The notes under the pieces: model-generated
The model's database searches: none
The model's input: the letters and a program-made list of their open reading frames with translations, nothing else
What the model was told of the DNA's origin: nothing
Position numbers and translations under genes: made by a program
Origin: Clostridia bacterium
GTDB lineage: Bacteria > Bacillota > Clostridia > Oscillospirales > Acutalibacteraceae
DNA: 64,000 nt
Direction of reading: 5' to 3'
Assembly (NCBI GenBank): GCA_017434855.1
Contig: JAFRUA010000037.1
Span: 62,001 to 126,000, forward strand
Shown here: positions 42,142-51,838 of the stretch, piece after piece
How positions within the stretch are numbered: position 1 is the first letter of the stretch
Layout of the letters: the number at the start of each line of letters is the position of its first letter

Positions 42142-44538
42142 TCAGTGTACGGAATCAAAATAGGTATAGCCGCTTGGAATTTCAAACAGGGAATCCGGCA
42201 CGGTCCCGGTAAGTTTGTTGATCTTCATCTGTCCGTTATCAACATCAATATAGCACAGATCGTCGCCGTCAAAATAGAACCGCGTGGTTGAGCCGTCCCT
42301 TGCGGTGACGTCCTCACAATAGAGCGTCTTGCCGTTCACCGTTCCGGTCGAGGCCGTAATCTCGGAACCGCTGAAGCAGTCCGTAAACTCCGCGATGATT
42401 GCATCAACATCCACTGTATCTTCTTCATCGGTGACCTCGGAATAAATTTTCATGTCCGGAATCAGGATATATGTTTTGCCTGTTGCGGCCTGTTTGATCA
42501 TGATAAAGTCATCATCTTCCGCTTTCACACGCACATAGCTGTCGCCGTTCTTTGTCGCGATTTCAGTGGACTCGCCGTCCAATTCATATTCGAGCAAAAA
42601 CGTCTTGCTCAAAAAGATGTCTCGGCAGGTCTCGACGCGATAATGCGTCGGTTCCGCAACATCGAACCGTGCGACCGACGTCATGCACCAGCCCTGCTGA
42701 CCGTTGTATTCAATAAAGGACCAGTCATCCTTCTGCGCCAGCACGGTCACAGTCGCGCCGTTGGGCACGGTGAACACGATGTCGGCGTCGCCGCTGCGCG
42801 ACCGGCGGACGTTCAGAATGTCGCCGGATCCGGCCGCCGTGTTCAGGTTCACGGTCTTTTCCGCGTGCATGTTTGTGACCGGGATCTCAACGGTCGGCGC
42901 TTCGGTCGCCGATTCCGTGATCGGGGGCTGATAACCGAAATCCACCTCCATCGTGGCAAGCACGGATTCCGCAGCCGAAATCGCGCTCTGATCCAGGCCG
43001 TTCACCTCAAAGCCGATGCCGTAATAGGGCGCGCTGCTGCCCAACCTTGTCAGATAAAGGTAGACATACTTCCCTTCCAGCATACCGCTTGCAACGTCGT
43101 ATGTATATGTTCCGAGGGTTTTGCGTGTCTGCGTAAAGCCGTGTTCTTTTACCAGATTTTCCGCTGTGGTGTTGCCGCCCGCATAAGCGGTCGCGTCTGC
43201 TGCGGTCTCGGTCTCGATCAGCCAGGCCCTGTCTTTTGCCAAAAGGACCTCGCCGCTCATTTCGGCCAGTCCTTCGGCACACTTCACCGTGATGCCGCCG
43301 GTCAGGGTGAACGCTTCCATCTGTACCGGCGGTTCGGTCGGTCCCGTCGGTGCTTCCGTGTCGGTCTCTGTGGGCGTTGTTTCCGGTGCGGTTGTCGTGG
43401 TCGTTTCGCCGTCAATGACCGGCTTGTCATGCTGGATCCGCCACACACCGAAGCCCACGCCGGCAAGGATCAGCACGGCCACAACAGCCGTCACGATCCA
43501 CTTTGCGGCACTTTTCTTTTCCGGTGCGGACGGTACCGGCGGCGCCGGCGGCGCCACAACGGGGATGTCATTGCCCTGCCACACGGGCTGCGGCGGGGCG
43601 GGCGCGTCCATGGCCTGCAGCAGCTCGGCAATGCTGCGATACCGCTGCTCGGGATAGACGGCAAGGCCGCGGGTCAAAACCGCCTGCAGGTTCCGGCTCA
43701 CCGTGGGCGGGAACGGCAGCGGTCGGTTCGGGTCCTGCACACGCTGCAGCGCGTCCGGGGGTGCGGCCCCCGTCAGTGCGCGATACATTGTGGCGCACAG
43801 CGCATAGACGTCGGTCCACGGGCCCTGGTTGGTCCGCGAGTACTGCTCATACGGGGAAAAGCCGCGCTTGACCATGATCGACAGGCTGCGCTCATCCTCT
43901 GAAAACACTTCACGCGCCGCGCCGAAATCCAGCAGCTTGGCGCCGTCGCGGGTCAGCATAATGTTGTCCGGCGCAATGTCGCGGTGCACCACGCCCCGCT
44001 CATGCGCCACCGCCAGCGAATGCATCACCGGGCGCAGCAGGCGGTCCGCCTCCTGCTGCGGCAGCACGCCCACCCGTTTCAGCAGCGCCGCCAGCGTTTC
44101 GCCGCGCAAATATTCCATCACGATATAAGCCGTGTTGTTCTCTTCAAAAAAGTCCTGGACGTCCACGATGCCGTTTTCGTCCCGCAGGCCCGCCAGCAGC
44201 CGCGCCTCTGCCAAAAACTTTGCCTTGCCCTTTTCAAAAAAGGTCAGGCCCTTGGTGGCGGCGGTGACGTTGTGCGTATACATGTTGTTGCGGTTTGCAT
44301 AACCGTCCGGATAAAACTCTTTGACCGCAACCACCACGTCCAGCCGGGTGTCGCGGGCAATATAGGTGATGCCAAAGCCCCCCTCTCCCAGCGCGGTGCC
44401 CACCACATAACGTCGGTTCAGCAGCGTGCCGGGGCGCAGGTGATGTTCCGGGCAGGTCACTGTCTGCGGTTTGCCGCAGCGCCGGCAAACGGGCATGCCG
44501 TCCATTATCGGTTCCATGCAATGAATACAATAGGTCAT
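42142..44538 (-). CDS. K3: zinc-ribbon kinase with ectodomain A, SH3 and LolA-like domains
   Basis: 798 residues from ATG 44538 (GAGGA then 6 nt; the in-frame ATG at 44544 overlaps the SD). Zinc ribbon (Cys 4, 7, 18, 21); kinase to ~310 with Lys73, HRDIAPDN and DFG 204-206. Membrane span ~346-367, Thr/Glu/Pro stalk, 'domain A' (~408-533, shared with K8: LGTYTYDVA, RLGSSAPYYGIGF, VLATMEVD), SH3 domain (~563-625, ILNVRRSRSGDADIVFTVP, GQQGWCMT), and a C-terminal ~165-residue LolA/LppX-like beta domain. SH3 domains of this type often bind cell wall, so a wall-stress role is plausible. 18 nt after K4. Confidence 0.92.
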   Translation of the reverse strand: MTYCIHCMEPIMDGMPVCRRCGKPQTVTCPEHHLRPGTLLNRRYVVGTALGEGGFGITYIARDTRLDVVVAVKEFYPDGYANRNNMYTHNVTAATKGLTFFEKGKAKFLAEARLLAGLRDENGIVDVQDFFEENNTAYIVMEYLRGETLAALLKRVGVLPQQEADRLLRPVMHSLAVAHERGVVHRDIAPDNIMLTRDGAKLLDFGAAREVFSEDERSLSIMVKRGFSPYEQYSRTNQGPWTDVYALCATMYRALTGAAPPDALQRVQDPNRPLPFPPTVSRNLQAVLTRGLAVYPEQRYRSIAELLQAMDAPAPPQPVWQGNDIPVVAPPAPPVPSAPEKKSAAKWIVTAVVAVLILAGVGFGVWRIQHDKPVIDGETTTTTAPETTPTETDTEAPTGPTEPPVQMEAFTLTGGITVKCAEGLAEMSGEVLLAKDRAWLIETETAADATAYAGGNTTAENLVKEHGFTQTRKTLGTYTYDVASGMLEGKYVYLYLTRLGSSAPYYGIGFEVNGLDQSAISAAESVLATMEVDFGYQPPITESATEAPTVEIPVTNMHAEKTVNLNTAAGSGDILNVRRSRSGDADIVFTVPNGATVTVLAQKDDWSFIEYNGQQGWCMTSVARFDVAEPTHYRVETCRDIFLSKTFLLEYELDGESTEIATKNGDSYVRVKAEDDDFIMIKQAATGKTYILIPDMKIYSEVTDEEDTVDVDAIIAEFTDCFSGSEITASTGTVNGKTLYCEDVTARDGSTTRFYFDGDDLCYIDVDNGQMKINKLTGTVPDSLFEIPSGYTYFDSVH

Positions 44539-44556
44539 AGTCATTCCTCACAGCAT

Positions 44557-45945
44557 TCAGTTAAAATGGGCGCTCAAAAAAGAGATGATAATGGCTGCAG
44601 CCACCGCGCCGATGCCCAGCAGCATGAAAAAGTAGCGCAGCACACCGGGCTTTTCGTCGTCCGGGGCGGGGTCGTTTTTCAGGTTCTCCAGCGCATCCAT
44701 CAGCGCATCGTCTGTTTTTGCCGCGTCGTCCGGCTTTTCTTCTTCTTTTCGGTCGTCACGGTGCGGTTTGGCGTCGTCTGCCGGGCGGGGCAGGGATGCC
44801 CGCGCTTCGTCGTTTGACCCGCGCGGCGCCTTTTGCACCGGCAGCGGGCGGGGAGCGGCGCCGGTCGGCCGCGGGGTTGACGGCCGCGGATTTGACACGG
44901 TCGGCCGCGGGTTCGACACGGTTTTTGGCACCGTCGGGCGCGGCTGATGGTTCTGCGGCAACCGGTCGGTCCGGTCTGACACAACCGGCTGCGGGGTGCG
45001 CAGGGCCTTGTTCAGCGCCGTCAGCAGCTCCTGCACGCTCTGGTACCGCCGGTCGGGATAAGGCTCCAGCCCCTTGGCCAGCGCTGCCTCGACCCCCGGC
45101 GGCACGTTCACGCCAAAGGACGCCAGCGGGCGCAGCGGCTGCTGAGAGCGCAGCAGCGGGTCGCCGGGCGCGGTCCCCGTGACGCAGCGATACAGCGTGG
45201 CACACAATGCATAGACGTCGGTCCATGGCCCCTGATTCTTTTTGGTATATTGCTCCAGCGGGGAATAGCCGCGCTTGACCATGATCGACAGGCTGTGTTC
45301 GTCTGCCGAAAACACCTCGCGCGCCGCGCCGAAGTCCAGCAGCTTGGCGCCCCGGCGGGTCAGCATGATGTTGTCCGGCGCAATGTCGCGGTGCACCACA
45401 TTCTTTTTGTGCGCCGCCATCAGCGATTCCATCACCGGCCGCAGCATGGAATACGCCAGCGGGAACGGCAGACGCCCCACGCGCTTCAGCCGCGTGCGCA
45501 GCGTTTCGCCCTTGAGGTACTCCATCACGATATAGGCGGTGTTGTTCTCTTCAAAAAAGTCGCGCACGTCCACGATGCCCGGTTCCTCGTGCAGCTCTGC
45601 CAGCAGGTGCGCCTCGTCCAGGAACTTGCGCTTGCCCTTTTCAAAGAACTCGCGGCCGCGGGTGACGGCGGTGACCGTCTGGGAATGGACGGCGTTGCGG
45701 CTGACATACCCCGTGGGATAGAATTCCTTGACCGCAACGGTCATGCCCAGGCGGATGTCGCGGGCGATATAGGTGATGCCGAAGCCGCCCTCGCCCAGCG
45801 CAACGCCCAGCAGATAGCGCCCGCTCAGCAGCGTGCCGGGCTGCAGATGGTGCGGCGGGCAGTCATAGCTTTGCGCCTTGCCGCAGGCGGGGCAAAACCG
45901 CGCCTCTTCCGCCAGCGGCACCATGCAGTGCATGCAAAATTCCAT
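44557..45945 (-). CDS. K4: zinc-ribbon kinase with C-terminal tail anchor, no ectodomain
   Basis: 462 residues. Zinc ribbon (Cys 4, 7, 18, 21), kinase with GEGGFG, VAVKE, HRDIAPDN and LDFGAARE, then a long basic/Pro-rich then acidic linker with two to three copies of a TVSNPRP unit. A membrane span occupies the last ~25 residues (LLGIGAVAAAIIISFLSAHF). With only a few residues outside, it cannot sense a ligand by itself; it may pair with other receptors or respond through the zinc ribbon or linker. SD AAAAGGAGAGG. It lies between the BspA-like gene and K3. Confidence 0.9.
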   Translation of the reverse strand: MEFCMHCMVPLAEEARFCPACGKAQSYDCPPHHLQPGTLLSGRYLLGVALGEGGFGITYIARDIRLGMTVAVKEFYPTGYVSRNAVHSQTVTAVTRGREFFEKGKRKFLDEAHLLAELHEEPGIVDVRDFFEENNTAYIVMEYLKGETLRTRLKRVGRLPFPLAYSMLRPVMESLMAAHKKNVVHRDIAPDNIMLTRRGAKLLDFGAAREVFSADEHSLSIMVKRGYSPLEQYTKKNQGPWTDVYALCATLYRCVTGTAPGDPLLRSQQPLRPLASFGVNVPPGVEAALAKGLEPYPDRRYQSVQELLTALNKALRTPQPVVSDRTDRLPQNHQPRPTVPKTVSNPRPTVSNPRPSTPRPTGAAPRPLPVQKAPRGSNDEARASLPRPADDAKPHRDDRKEEEKPDDAAKTDDALMDALENLKNDPAPDDEKPGVLRYFFMLLGIGAVAAAIIISFLSAHFN

Positions 45946-45988
45946 AACGTCCTCTCCTTTTCGGGTGCGGGGGTCACAGGCGACCGTG

Positions 45989-47809
45989 TTATTTTGCCGT
46001 GGCGGTATACATCACCGCGCTGTAGGTTTCAGTCCCGTCGGCCTTGACCCGCACGGCGCGGATCTGCATCTTGACCACCTGCCCGCTTGTCAGGTTGCTC
46101 TTTTTGATCCAGGTATCTGTGCTCGATTTCATGCACTTTGGTTTGTCATAGCCCTCTTTATAGACCCAAACCTCATACCGCGATGCGCCGGTCACTTCGT
46201 TCCAGGTCAGATAGATGCCCTTGCTGTTCTGCTGGGTGATGCCGGTGACCTTGCCCAGCTTGATGTTAAACTTCAGCGTTTTCTTTCCGGCATAATTGCC
46301 CATGAAGACGACCTTGACGGCATAGGTTCCGCACTCTTTGCGGCCGGAGGAGTATTTCAATTTATAGTCGGTGTTCAGCTTCAGGTTGTTGCCGTTGGCA
46401 TCCTGCACAATGGGTGTGGGGGTTCGTGCCTTGCCGGTGTAGACGTAAGAGGTTTTTGAAAGCTTGACCGTGGACACTTTATAGATGGTCGTGATCCGTT
46501 TTGCCGCACCGCACTTGGTGCATTTTTTATAGGTCATACCATTGGCGGTAGTGGTCGCTTTTTTGGTGTAGATAGTGTCAGCATAGACGTGGTTACAAAT
46601 TGCCACAAACTTCAGGTCGTATTCCTTCGCATAGGCCTGCGTGGTGGAATTTTTGTAACCGTAAATCGTCGCAGGGGTGTCATCGAACACGAAATCATCA
46701 AATTCACATTGTTTATTGAGGATTTTGACAGTTTTCAAGCTATCACACCACGCAAACGCTCTTTCTCCAATACTTGTCACGCTATCCGGGATCGTCACAC
46801 TAGTCAAACTGCTGCAAAACGAAAACGCGCGACTTTCAATACTTGTCACGCTGTTAGGAATCGTGACAGAGGTGAAGGAATCGCAGTTCGCAAACGCTTC
46901 TTCTCCAATGCTTATCACGCTATTCGGAATCATAACAGAGGTAAGGAAGTCTCCATTCGCAAATGCGCATTCTCCAATGTTTGTCACGCTGTTCGGCATC
47001 GTAAATGTTATTCTTCTGTTCCCGATCGGATATTGGAGCAACGTCGTTTTATTCTTATCATACAGGCAACCGTTTTTATCCGACGCATAGTTCGGATTTG
47101 CAGCAGACACGGTAATTGTGGTGAGAGTATCGCACCACGCAAACGCTCCTTCTCCAATACTTGTCACGCTCTTCGGGATTGTGACGGAGGTAAGGGCAAC
47201 GCACCCCCCAAATGCACCGTCTCCAATGCTTGTTACGCCGTTCGAGATCGTGACAGAGCTGAGTGCATGACAAGCATAAAAAGCATAATTTCCAATACTT
47301 ATTACGCTGTTCGGAATCGTGACGGAGGCGAGGGCAGTACAAGCATAAAAAGCATAATTTCCAATACTTGTCACGCTGTTCGGAATCGTGATAGAGGTGA
47401 AAGCAAAGCACCACGTAAACACATTATATCCAATACTTTTCACGCTGTTCGGGATCGTGACAGAGGTAAGGGAACCGTGAGCATAAAACGCACAATCCCC
47501 AATGCTTGTTACGCCACTTTTGACGATACCTTTTTTGATATTACCTCGAATATTATACCACGGTGGTGTTTCATCACCGTAATCGTCATAATTCTTCATC
47601 GCACCTTTTCCACTGATTGTCAACACACCGTCGCTATCCAGTACCCACTTGACATTGTCGCCCTGTGCGCCGCAGTTGCCGCTTTCAATCACGCTGGCCG
47701 CGTTCGCGTGCATTGTGCACAGCACAAGTACCGCAAAAAGCAGTGCCGAAAACAGACCCAGCCACATCATGCTGTGCCGGAATGAGGTTTTCTTTGCATT
47801 CGTCTTCAT
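45989..47809 (-). CDS. BspA-type leucine-rich repeat surface protein 1
   Basis: 606 residues from ATG 47809 (AAGGAGT 9 nt upstream). Signal peptide cut near HANA-AS. About ten 23-residue BspA/LRR_5 repeats (pattern TSIGxxAFxxCxxLTSVTIPNSV, ~95-430), then a CNHVY...KKCTKCG segment, and two C-terminal beta domains, the last fibronectin-III-like (GIYLTWNEVTGASRYEVWVY). BspA relatives mediate adhesion to host or other cells. No LPXTG or SLH motif is visible. The repeats are more A/T-rich than the flanks. It sits between K5 and K4, 22 and 43 nt away, so probably co-transcribed. Confidence 0.9.
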   Translation of the reverse strand: MKTNAKKTSFRHSMMWLGLFSALLFAVLVLCTMHANAASVIESGNCGAQGDNVKWVLDSDGVLTISGKGAMKNYDDYGDETPPWYNIRGNIKKGIVKSGVTSIGDCAFYAHGSLTSVTIPNSVKSIGYNVFTWCFAFTSITIPNSVTSIGNYAFYACTALASVTIPNSVISIGNYAFYACHALSSVTISNGVTSIGDGAFGGCVALTSVTIPKSVTSIGEGAFAWCDTLTTITVSAANPNYASDKNGCLYDKNKTTLLQYPIGNRRITFTMPNSVTNIGECAFANGDFLTSVMIPNSVISIGEEAFANCDSFTSVTIPNSVTSIESRAFSFCSSLTSVTIPDSVTSIGERAFAWCDSLKTVKILNKQCEFDDFVFDDTPATIYGYKNSTTQAYAKEYDLKFVAICNHVYADTIYTKKATTTANGMTYKKCTKCGAAKRITTIYKVSTVKLSKTSYVYTGKARTPTPIVQDANGNNLKLNTDYKLKYSSGRKECGTYAVKVVFMGNYAGKKTLKFNIKLGKVTGITQQNSKGIYLTWNEVTGASRYEVWVYKEGYDKPKCMKSSTDTWIKKSNLTSGQVVKMQIRAVRVKADGTETYSAVMYTATAK

Positions 47810-47831
47810 TTTGCATGACTCCTTCCTATGC

Positions 47832-49760
47832 TCAATCCCAGTCGCCCCACGGGTCGGCCGTCGTCGATGGCCGCCGGGTCGTTGTATAATAATGCGTCGT
47901 TGTATAATAATGCGTTGTTGTGTAATGATGCGTTGTGGTCGGGCGGCGCGTCGTGGTCGGCGCTTTAGTGGTGGTCGGCGCTTTGGTGGTTGTCGGCGCC
48001 TTCGTAGTCGGTTCTGTCGTTGATTCTGTCGTCTCTTTCGGCTTTTTCGTGGTCGTGGTATCCGTCGCTTCGGTCGGGGCATTCTCGTCAGACACCGCGC
48101 CGGGTTCCGTAGTGTCGTCGGTCAATGTCGGATCATCCGTATCTTCAGGCGCATAATAGGAAATCTCCGTATTCCCGTATTCATCCGAAACAATTTCGCC
48201 GATGACTTCTCCAAGTTCATTCGTGACCAGGTTATCAGCCGCAGCGTCGTCTGCGACGATCATATCGGTATCGTCTGTCGAAACATCCGTGTCCCCCCTG
48301 CTGCGGCTGCCCACCGCGATCACGATGGCCAGCGCCACCACGGTCACCAGTACGATCAAGACCGCGATCTTTCCTGTGCCGGACGGTTTCTTTTCGGCCG
48401 GTTGCTTTTCCGGCTCGGGTTTCACCGGCGCTGGGCGGTCGGGCGCCGGCTGTGGGCGCGGCTCTGAGATCCGACGCGGTTCCGGCTGCGGGCGCGGCTC
48501 TGAGATCCTGCGCGGTTCCGACTGCAGGCGCGGCTCTGAGATCCTGCGCGGTTCCGACTGCGGGCGCTGCGGCACAACCGTCGGTGCGTCCTTGCGCACG
48601 GGCTTGGCGCGCTTCGGGCGCTGCGGCGTGGACGGCAGGGTCGGCGGCACGGTTTTTTCCTCCGGGTCCGGCGGTGTCGACGGCAGGGTCGACGGCAGGG
48701 TCGGCGGCGCGGTGGGCGGTTCCGGCGTCGGCAGGGCCGACGGCAAGGTCGGTTCGTCTGATTTCACGGGCACGGCCGGCTTTGGCGCCTCCGGGCGCGG
48801 GGTCGGCACAGCCAGCGCGGCGTCCAGCGCACGCAGCAGCTCGCCCACCGTGCGATATCGCTTGTCTGCCGTCACTGCCAGACCTGTGGTCAGGGCGGCC
48901 TTCATCCGGTCGTTCAGCGGCGCGTCGTCAAACGGCAGCGGCTTGTCGGGTTCCGTGATCCGGTCCAGCGCTTCTTCCGGCGCCTTGCCCGTCACCGCGC
49001 GATACAGCACCGCAGTCAGGGCATAGACGTCAGTCCACGGGCCCTGATTCTTTTTGGTGTATTGTTCATAGGGCGAATAACCGCGCTTGACCAGAATGGA
49101 CAGGCTGTTTTCGTCCGTGGTGAACACCTCGCGCGCCGCGCCGAAGTCCAGCAGCTTGGCGCCGCGTTTGGTCAGCATGATGTTGTCCGGCGCAATGTCG
49201 CGGTGGATCACGTTCTTTTCGTGCGCCGCCGCCAGCGATTCCATCACCGGGCGCAGCATGGCATAGGCCTCGCGGAACGGCAGACGCTCGCTGGCCTTCA
49301 GGTGCGCCTTGAGGGTTTCGCCCTTGAGGTACTCCATCACGATATAGGCGGTGTTGTTCTCTTCAAAAAAGTCGCGCACGTCCACAATACCCGGCTCGTC
49401 GTTCAACTCCGCCAACAGGTGGGCCTCGTCCAGGAACTTGCGCTTGCCCTTTTCAAAATAGTCCCGGCTGCGCATGGTGGCGGTGATCGTCTGTGAAAAC
49501 GCCGTGTTGCGGCTGACGTACCCCATGGGGTAAAACTCTTTGATCGCGACGGTCATGCCCAGGCGGATGTCGCGGGCGATATAGGTGATGCCAAAGCCGC
49601 CCTCGCCCAGCGCGACGCCCAGCAGATAGCGCTTGCCGCTCAAAAACGTGCCGGGCTGCAGATGATGCTCCGGGCAGTCGTAGCTTTGCGCCTTGCCGCA
49701 TTCGGGGCAAAACGCCGCGCCGTCCTCCAACGGCTCCATGCAATGCATGCAAAAGTTCAT
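47832..49760 (-). CDS. K5: zinc-ribbon kinase with Thr/Tyr/His repeat tail
   Basis: 642 residues. Zinc ribbon (Cys 4, 7, 18, 21); kinase with GEGGFG, Lys74, HRDIAPDN and DFG 205-207. A 145-residue Pro/Ser/Arg linker contains a 12-residue unit (SEPRRISEPRPQ type) repeated about three times. Membrane span ~463-485. The outside part is acidic, then wholly low complexity: KAPTTT three times, then HYYTTT three times, ending DPWGDWD. No folded sensor is evident; the tail could be a glycosylated or wall-spanning stalk. SD GGAGAGACC. It lies between the two BspA-like genes. Confidence 0.92.
   Translation of the reverse strand: MNFCMHCMEPLEDGAAFCPECGKAQSYDCPEHHLQPGTFLSGKRYLLGVALGEGGFGITYIARDIRLGMTVAIKEFYPMGYVSRNTAFSQTITATMRSRDYFEKGKRKFLDEAHLLAELNDEPGIVDVRDFFEENNTAYIVMEYLKGETLKAHLKASERLPFREAYAMLRPVMESLAAAHEKNVIHRDIAPDNIMLTKRGAKLLDFGAAREVFTTDENSLSILVKRGYSPYEQYTKKNQGPWTDVYALTAVLYRAVTGKAPEEALDRITEPDKPLPFDDAPLNDRMKAALTTGLAVTADKRYRTVGELLRALDAALAVPTPRPEAPKPAVPVKSDEPTLPSALPTPEPPTAPPTLPSTLPSTPPDPEEKTVPPTLPSTPQRPKRAKPVRKDAPTVVPQRPQSEPRRISEPRLQSEPRRISEPRPQPEPRRISEPRPQPAPDRPAPVKPEPEKQPAEKKPSGTGKIAVLIVLVTVVALAIVIAVGSRSRGDTDVSTDDTDMIVADDAAADNLVTNELGEVIGEIVSDEYGNTEISYYAPEDTDDPTLTDDTTEPGAVSDENAPTEATDTTTTKKPKETTESTTEPTTKAPTTTKAPTTTKAPTTTRRPTTTHHYTTTHYYTTTHYYTTTRRPSTTADPWGDWD
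47879..48007. repeat. 18-bp tandem repeats coding the K5 tail
   Basis: Two adjacent arrays with an 18-bp period: ~47879-47938 (units encoding HYYTTT) and ~47950-48007 (units encoding KAPTTT), near-identical within each array, so prone to slippage. Confidence 0.75.
48450..48566. repeat. 36-bp tandem repeat in the K5 cytoplasmic linker
   Basis: Just over three copies of a 36-bp unit (GGTTCCGRCTGCRGGCGCGG...) encode the SEPRRISEPRPQ-type linker repeats. Confidence 0.75.
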
Positions 49761-49795
49761 GGTGGTCTCTCCTTTTTCGGGGGTGTGGCGTCTCG

Positions 49796-51823
49796 TTACT
49801 TCGCCTTGGCGGTGTAACTCACCGCACTGGATCCTACAACCGCACCGCCCACTTCACGCACGGCGCGAATCTCCATTTTGACCACCTGACCGCTTGTCAG
49901 GTTGCTATTTTTGATCCAGGTGTCTGTGCTCGATTTCATGCATTTCGGTTTGCTGTAGCCCTCTTTATAGACCCAGACCTCATACCGCGTGGCACCAACC
50001 ACTTCGTTCCATGTCAGATAGACGCCTTTGCTGTCCTGTTGGGTGATGCCGGTGACTTTGCCCAGCCTGATCTTGAACTTCAGCGTCTTCTTTCCGGCAT
50101 AGTTGCCCATGAAGACGACCTTGACGGCATAGGTTCCGCACTCTTTGCGGCCGGAGGAGTATTTCAATTTATAATCGGTGTTCAGCTTCAGGTTGTTGCC
50201 GTTGGCGTCCCGCACAACGGGTGTGGGCTTGCGCACCGCACCGGTGTAGACGTAGGAGGTTTTGGAAAGCTTGAGGGTGGAAACTTTATAGATGGTCGTG
50301 ATCCGTTTCGCCGCACCGCACTTGGTACATTTTTTATAGGTCATGCCATTGGCAGTGGTGGTCGCTTTTTTGGTGTAGACGGTGTCTGCATAGACGTGGT
50401 TACAAATCGTCACAAACTTCAGGTCGCTTTCTTTAGCATAGGCTTCAGCGGTGGAGTTTTTGTAACCGTAAATAGTCGCGGGGGTTTCGTTAAATGCTTG
50501 TTCACCGATTCTGCAATTAGAATTCATCACTTTTACTTTTTTCAGACTATCACAATATCCAAACGCCCACCCTCCAATAGTTATAACACTGTCGGGGATT
50601 GTCACGCTTCTCAGGCTTCTGCATCCGCAAAACGCACCCCAACCGATGCTTGTCACACTGTCTGGAATCGTGAAGGATGTCCTATCGTTTCCAATCGGAT
50701 ATTGAATCAGCGTCTCTTTTGTCTTGTCATATAAACAGCCATTTTTATCTGACGCGTAATTTGGATTGTCTGCGTCCACCTTTATTTCATTCAAAAACGA
50801 TGCACCCATAAACGGACTCTTGCCAATGCTTGTCACACTGTTCGGAATCGATACGCTCATCAAACCGCTACAACCGCTAAATGCCCAACCACCGATGCTC
50901 GTCACACTATTCGGAATCGTCACGCTCGTCAAACTGTTACAATCATAAAACGCATACTCACCGATACTCGTCACGCTATTCGGAATCTTGATACTTATCA
51001 GGTCGCTGCATCCGTAAAACATACCCTCACTGATTTTTTTCACTTTATTTGGAATCGTCACGTTTGTCAGGTTTCTGCATCCCCAAAACGCATAATCAGC
51101 AATACACCCTGTGTCTGACTTGATTGTATAGACATTAGAGAGAGAAGTCTTTGCTTTGATCAGGTATTGTCCAATATAAAGGACGCCGTTTGACCAATTT
51201 GAAGCATTCTCGTAGAGAGCTGTTCCAACAAACGCCATATCACCGATACTCGTCACGCTATTCGGTATCTTGATGCTTGTCAGGCTTCTACATTCGTAAA
51301 ACGCAGATTGTCCGATACTCGTCACGGTGTCCGGGATTGTCACACTCTTCAGGTTGCCACAGAACCAAAATGCATAACTGTTGATATTCGTCACGCTGTT
51401 CCCAATTGCTATGCTCGTCAGACTACTACAATAGGAAAACGCGCTATTACCGATGCTCTCCACACTATCCGAAATCTTGATACTTGTCAGGCTTCTACAT
51501 TCGTAAAACGCACACCCGCCGATGTTCGTCACTCCATTTTTAATCACTATTTTTTGAATACTTCCCCGATTCACATACCATGGAACAGCTTCAGGATCCC
51601 CGTGATCCTTCATCTCCCCTTTACCGCTGATCGTCAGCACACCATCGCTGTCCAGCACCCACTTGACGTTATCCCCGTCTTTGCCGCAGTCGCCGCTTGC
51701 CACCACACTTGCCGCGTCCGCCTTCGCTGCGCAAAGCAGCAGTACCGCGCAAAACAGCGCCGCAAACAGACCCAGCCAAATCAGGCTGCGCCGGAATGCA
51801 CTTGCCGTTGTTGTTGTCTTCAT
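49796..51823 (-). CDS. BspA-type leucine-rich repeat surface protein 2
   Basis: 675 residues from ATG 51823 (AAGGAG 8 nt; GTG 51832 is too close to the SD). Signal peptide ending near AKADA-AS. About a dozen BspA/LRR_5 repeats, then the same C-terminal part as protein 1 (CNHVYADTVYTKKATTTANG, and the GVYLTWNEVVGATRYEVWVY domain) with near-identical sequence. The conserved ends and diverged, longer middle show that the two arose by duplication and that the repeat region evolves faster. Between K6 (15 nt) and K5 (35 nt). Confidence 0.9.
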   Translation of the reverse strand: MKTTTTASAFRRSLIWLGLFAALFCAVLLLCAAKADAASVVASGDCGKDGDNVKWVLDSDGVLTISGKGEMKDHGDPEAVPWYVNRGSIQKIVIKNGVTNIGGCAFYECRSLTSIKISDSVESIGNSAFSYCSSLTSIAIGNSVTNINSYAFWFCGNLKSVTIPDTVTSIGQSAFYECRSLTSIKIPNSVTSIGDMAFVGTALYENASNWSNGVLYIGQYLIKAKTSLSNVYTIKSDTGCIADYAFWGCRNLTNVTIPNKVKKISEGMFYGCSDLISIKIPNSVTSIGEYAFYDCNSLTSVTIPNSVTSIGGWAFSGCSGLMSVSIPNSVTSIGKSPFMGASFLNEIKVDADNPNYASDKNGCLYDKTKETLIQYPIGNDRTSFTIPDSVTSIGWGAFCGCRSLRSVTIPDSVITIGGWAFGYCDSLKKVKVMNSNCRIGEQAFNETPATIYGYKNSTAEAYAKESDLKFVTICNHVYADTVYTKKATTTANGMTYKKCTKCGAAKRITTIYKVSTLKLSKTSYVYTGAVRKPTPVVRDANGNNLKLNTDYKLKYSSGRKECGTYAVKVVFMGNYAGKKTLKFKIRLGKVTGITQQDSKGVYLTWNEVVGATRYEVWVYKEGYSKPKCMKSSTDTWIKNSNLTSGQVVKMEIRAVREVGGAVVGSSAVSYTAKAK

Positions 51824-51838
51824 GGATAACACTCCTTC

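Noticed and set aside
46740-47500. Regular ~69-bp DNA repeats resembling a CRISPR-like array
   Set aside because: They are in frame and encode 23-residue BspA leucine-rich repeats; the spacing has no constant-repeat/unique-spacer structure.
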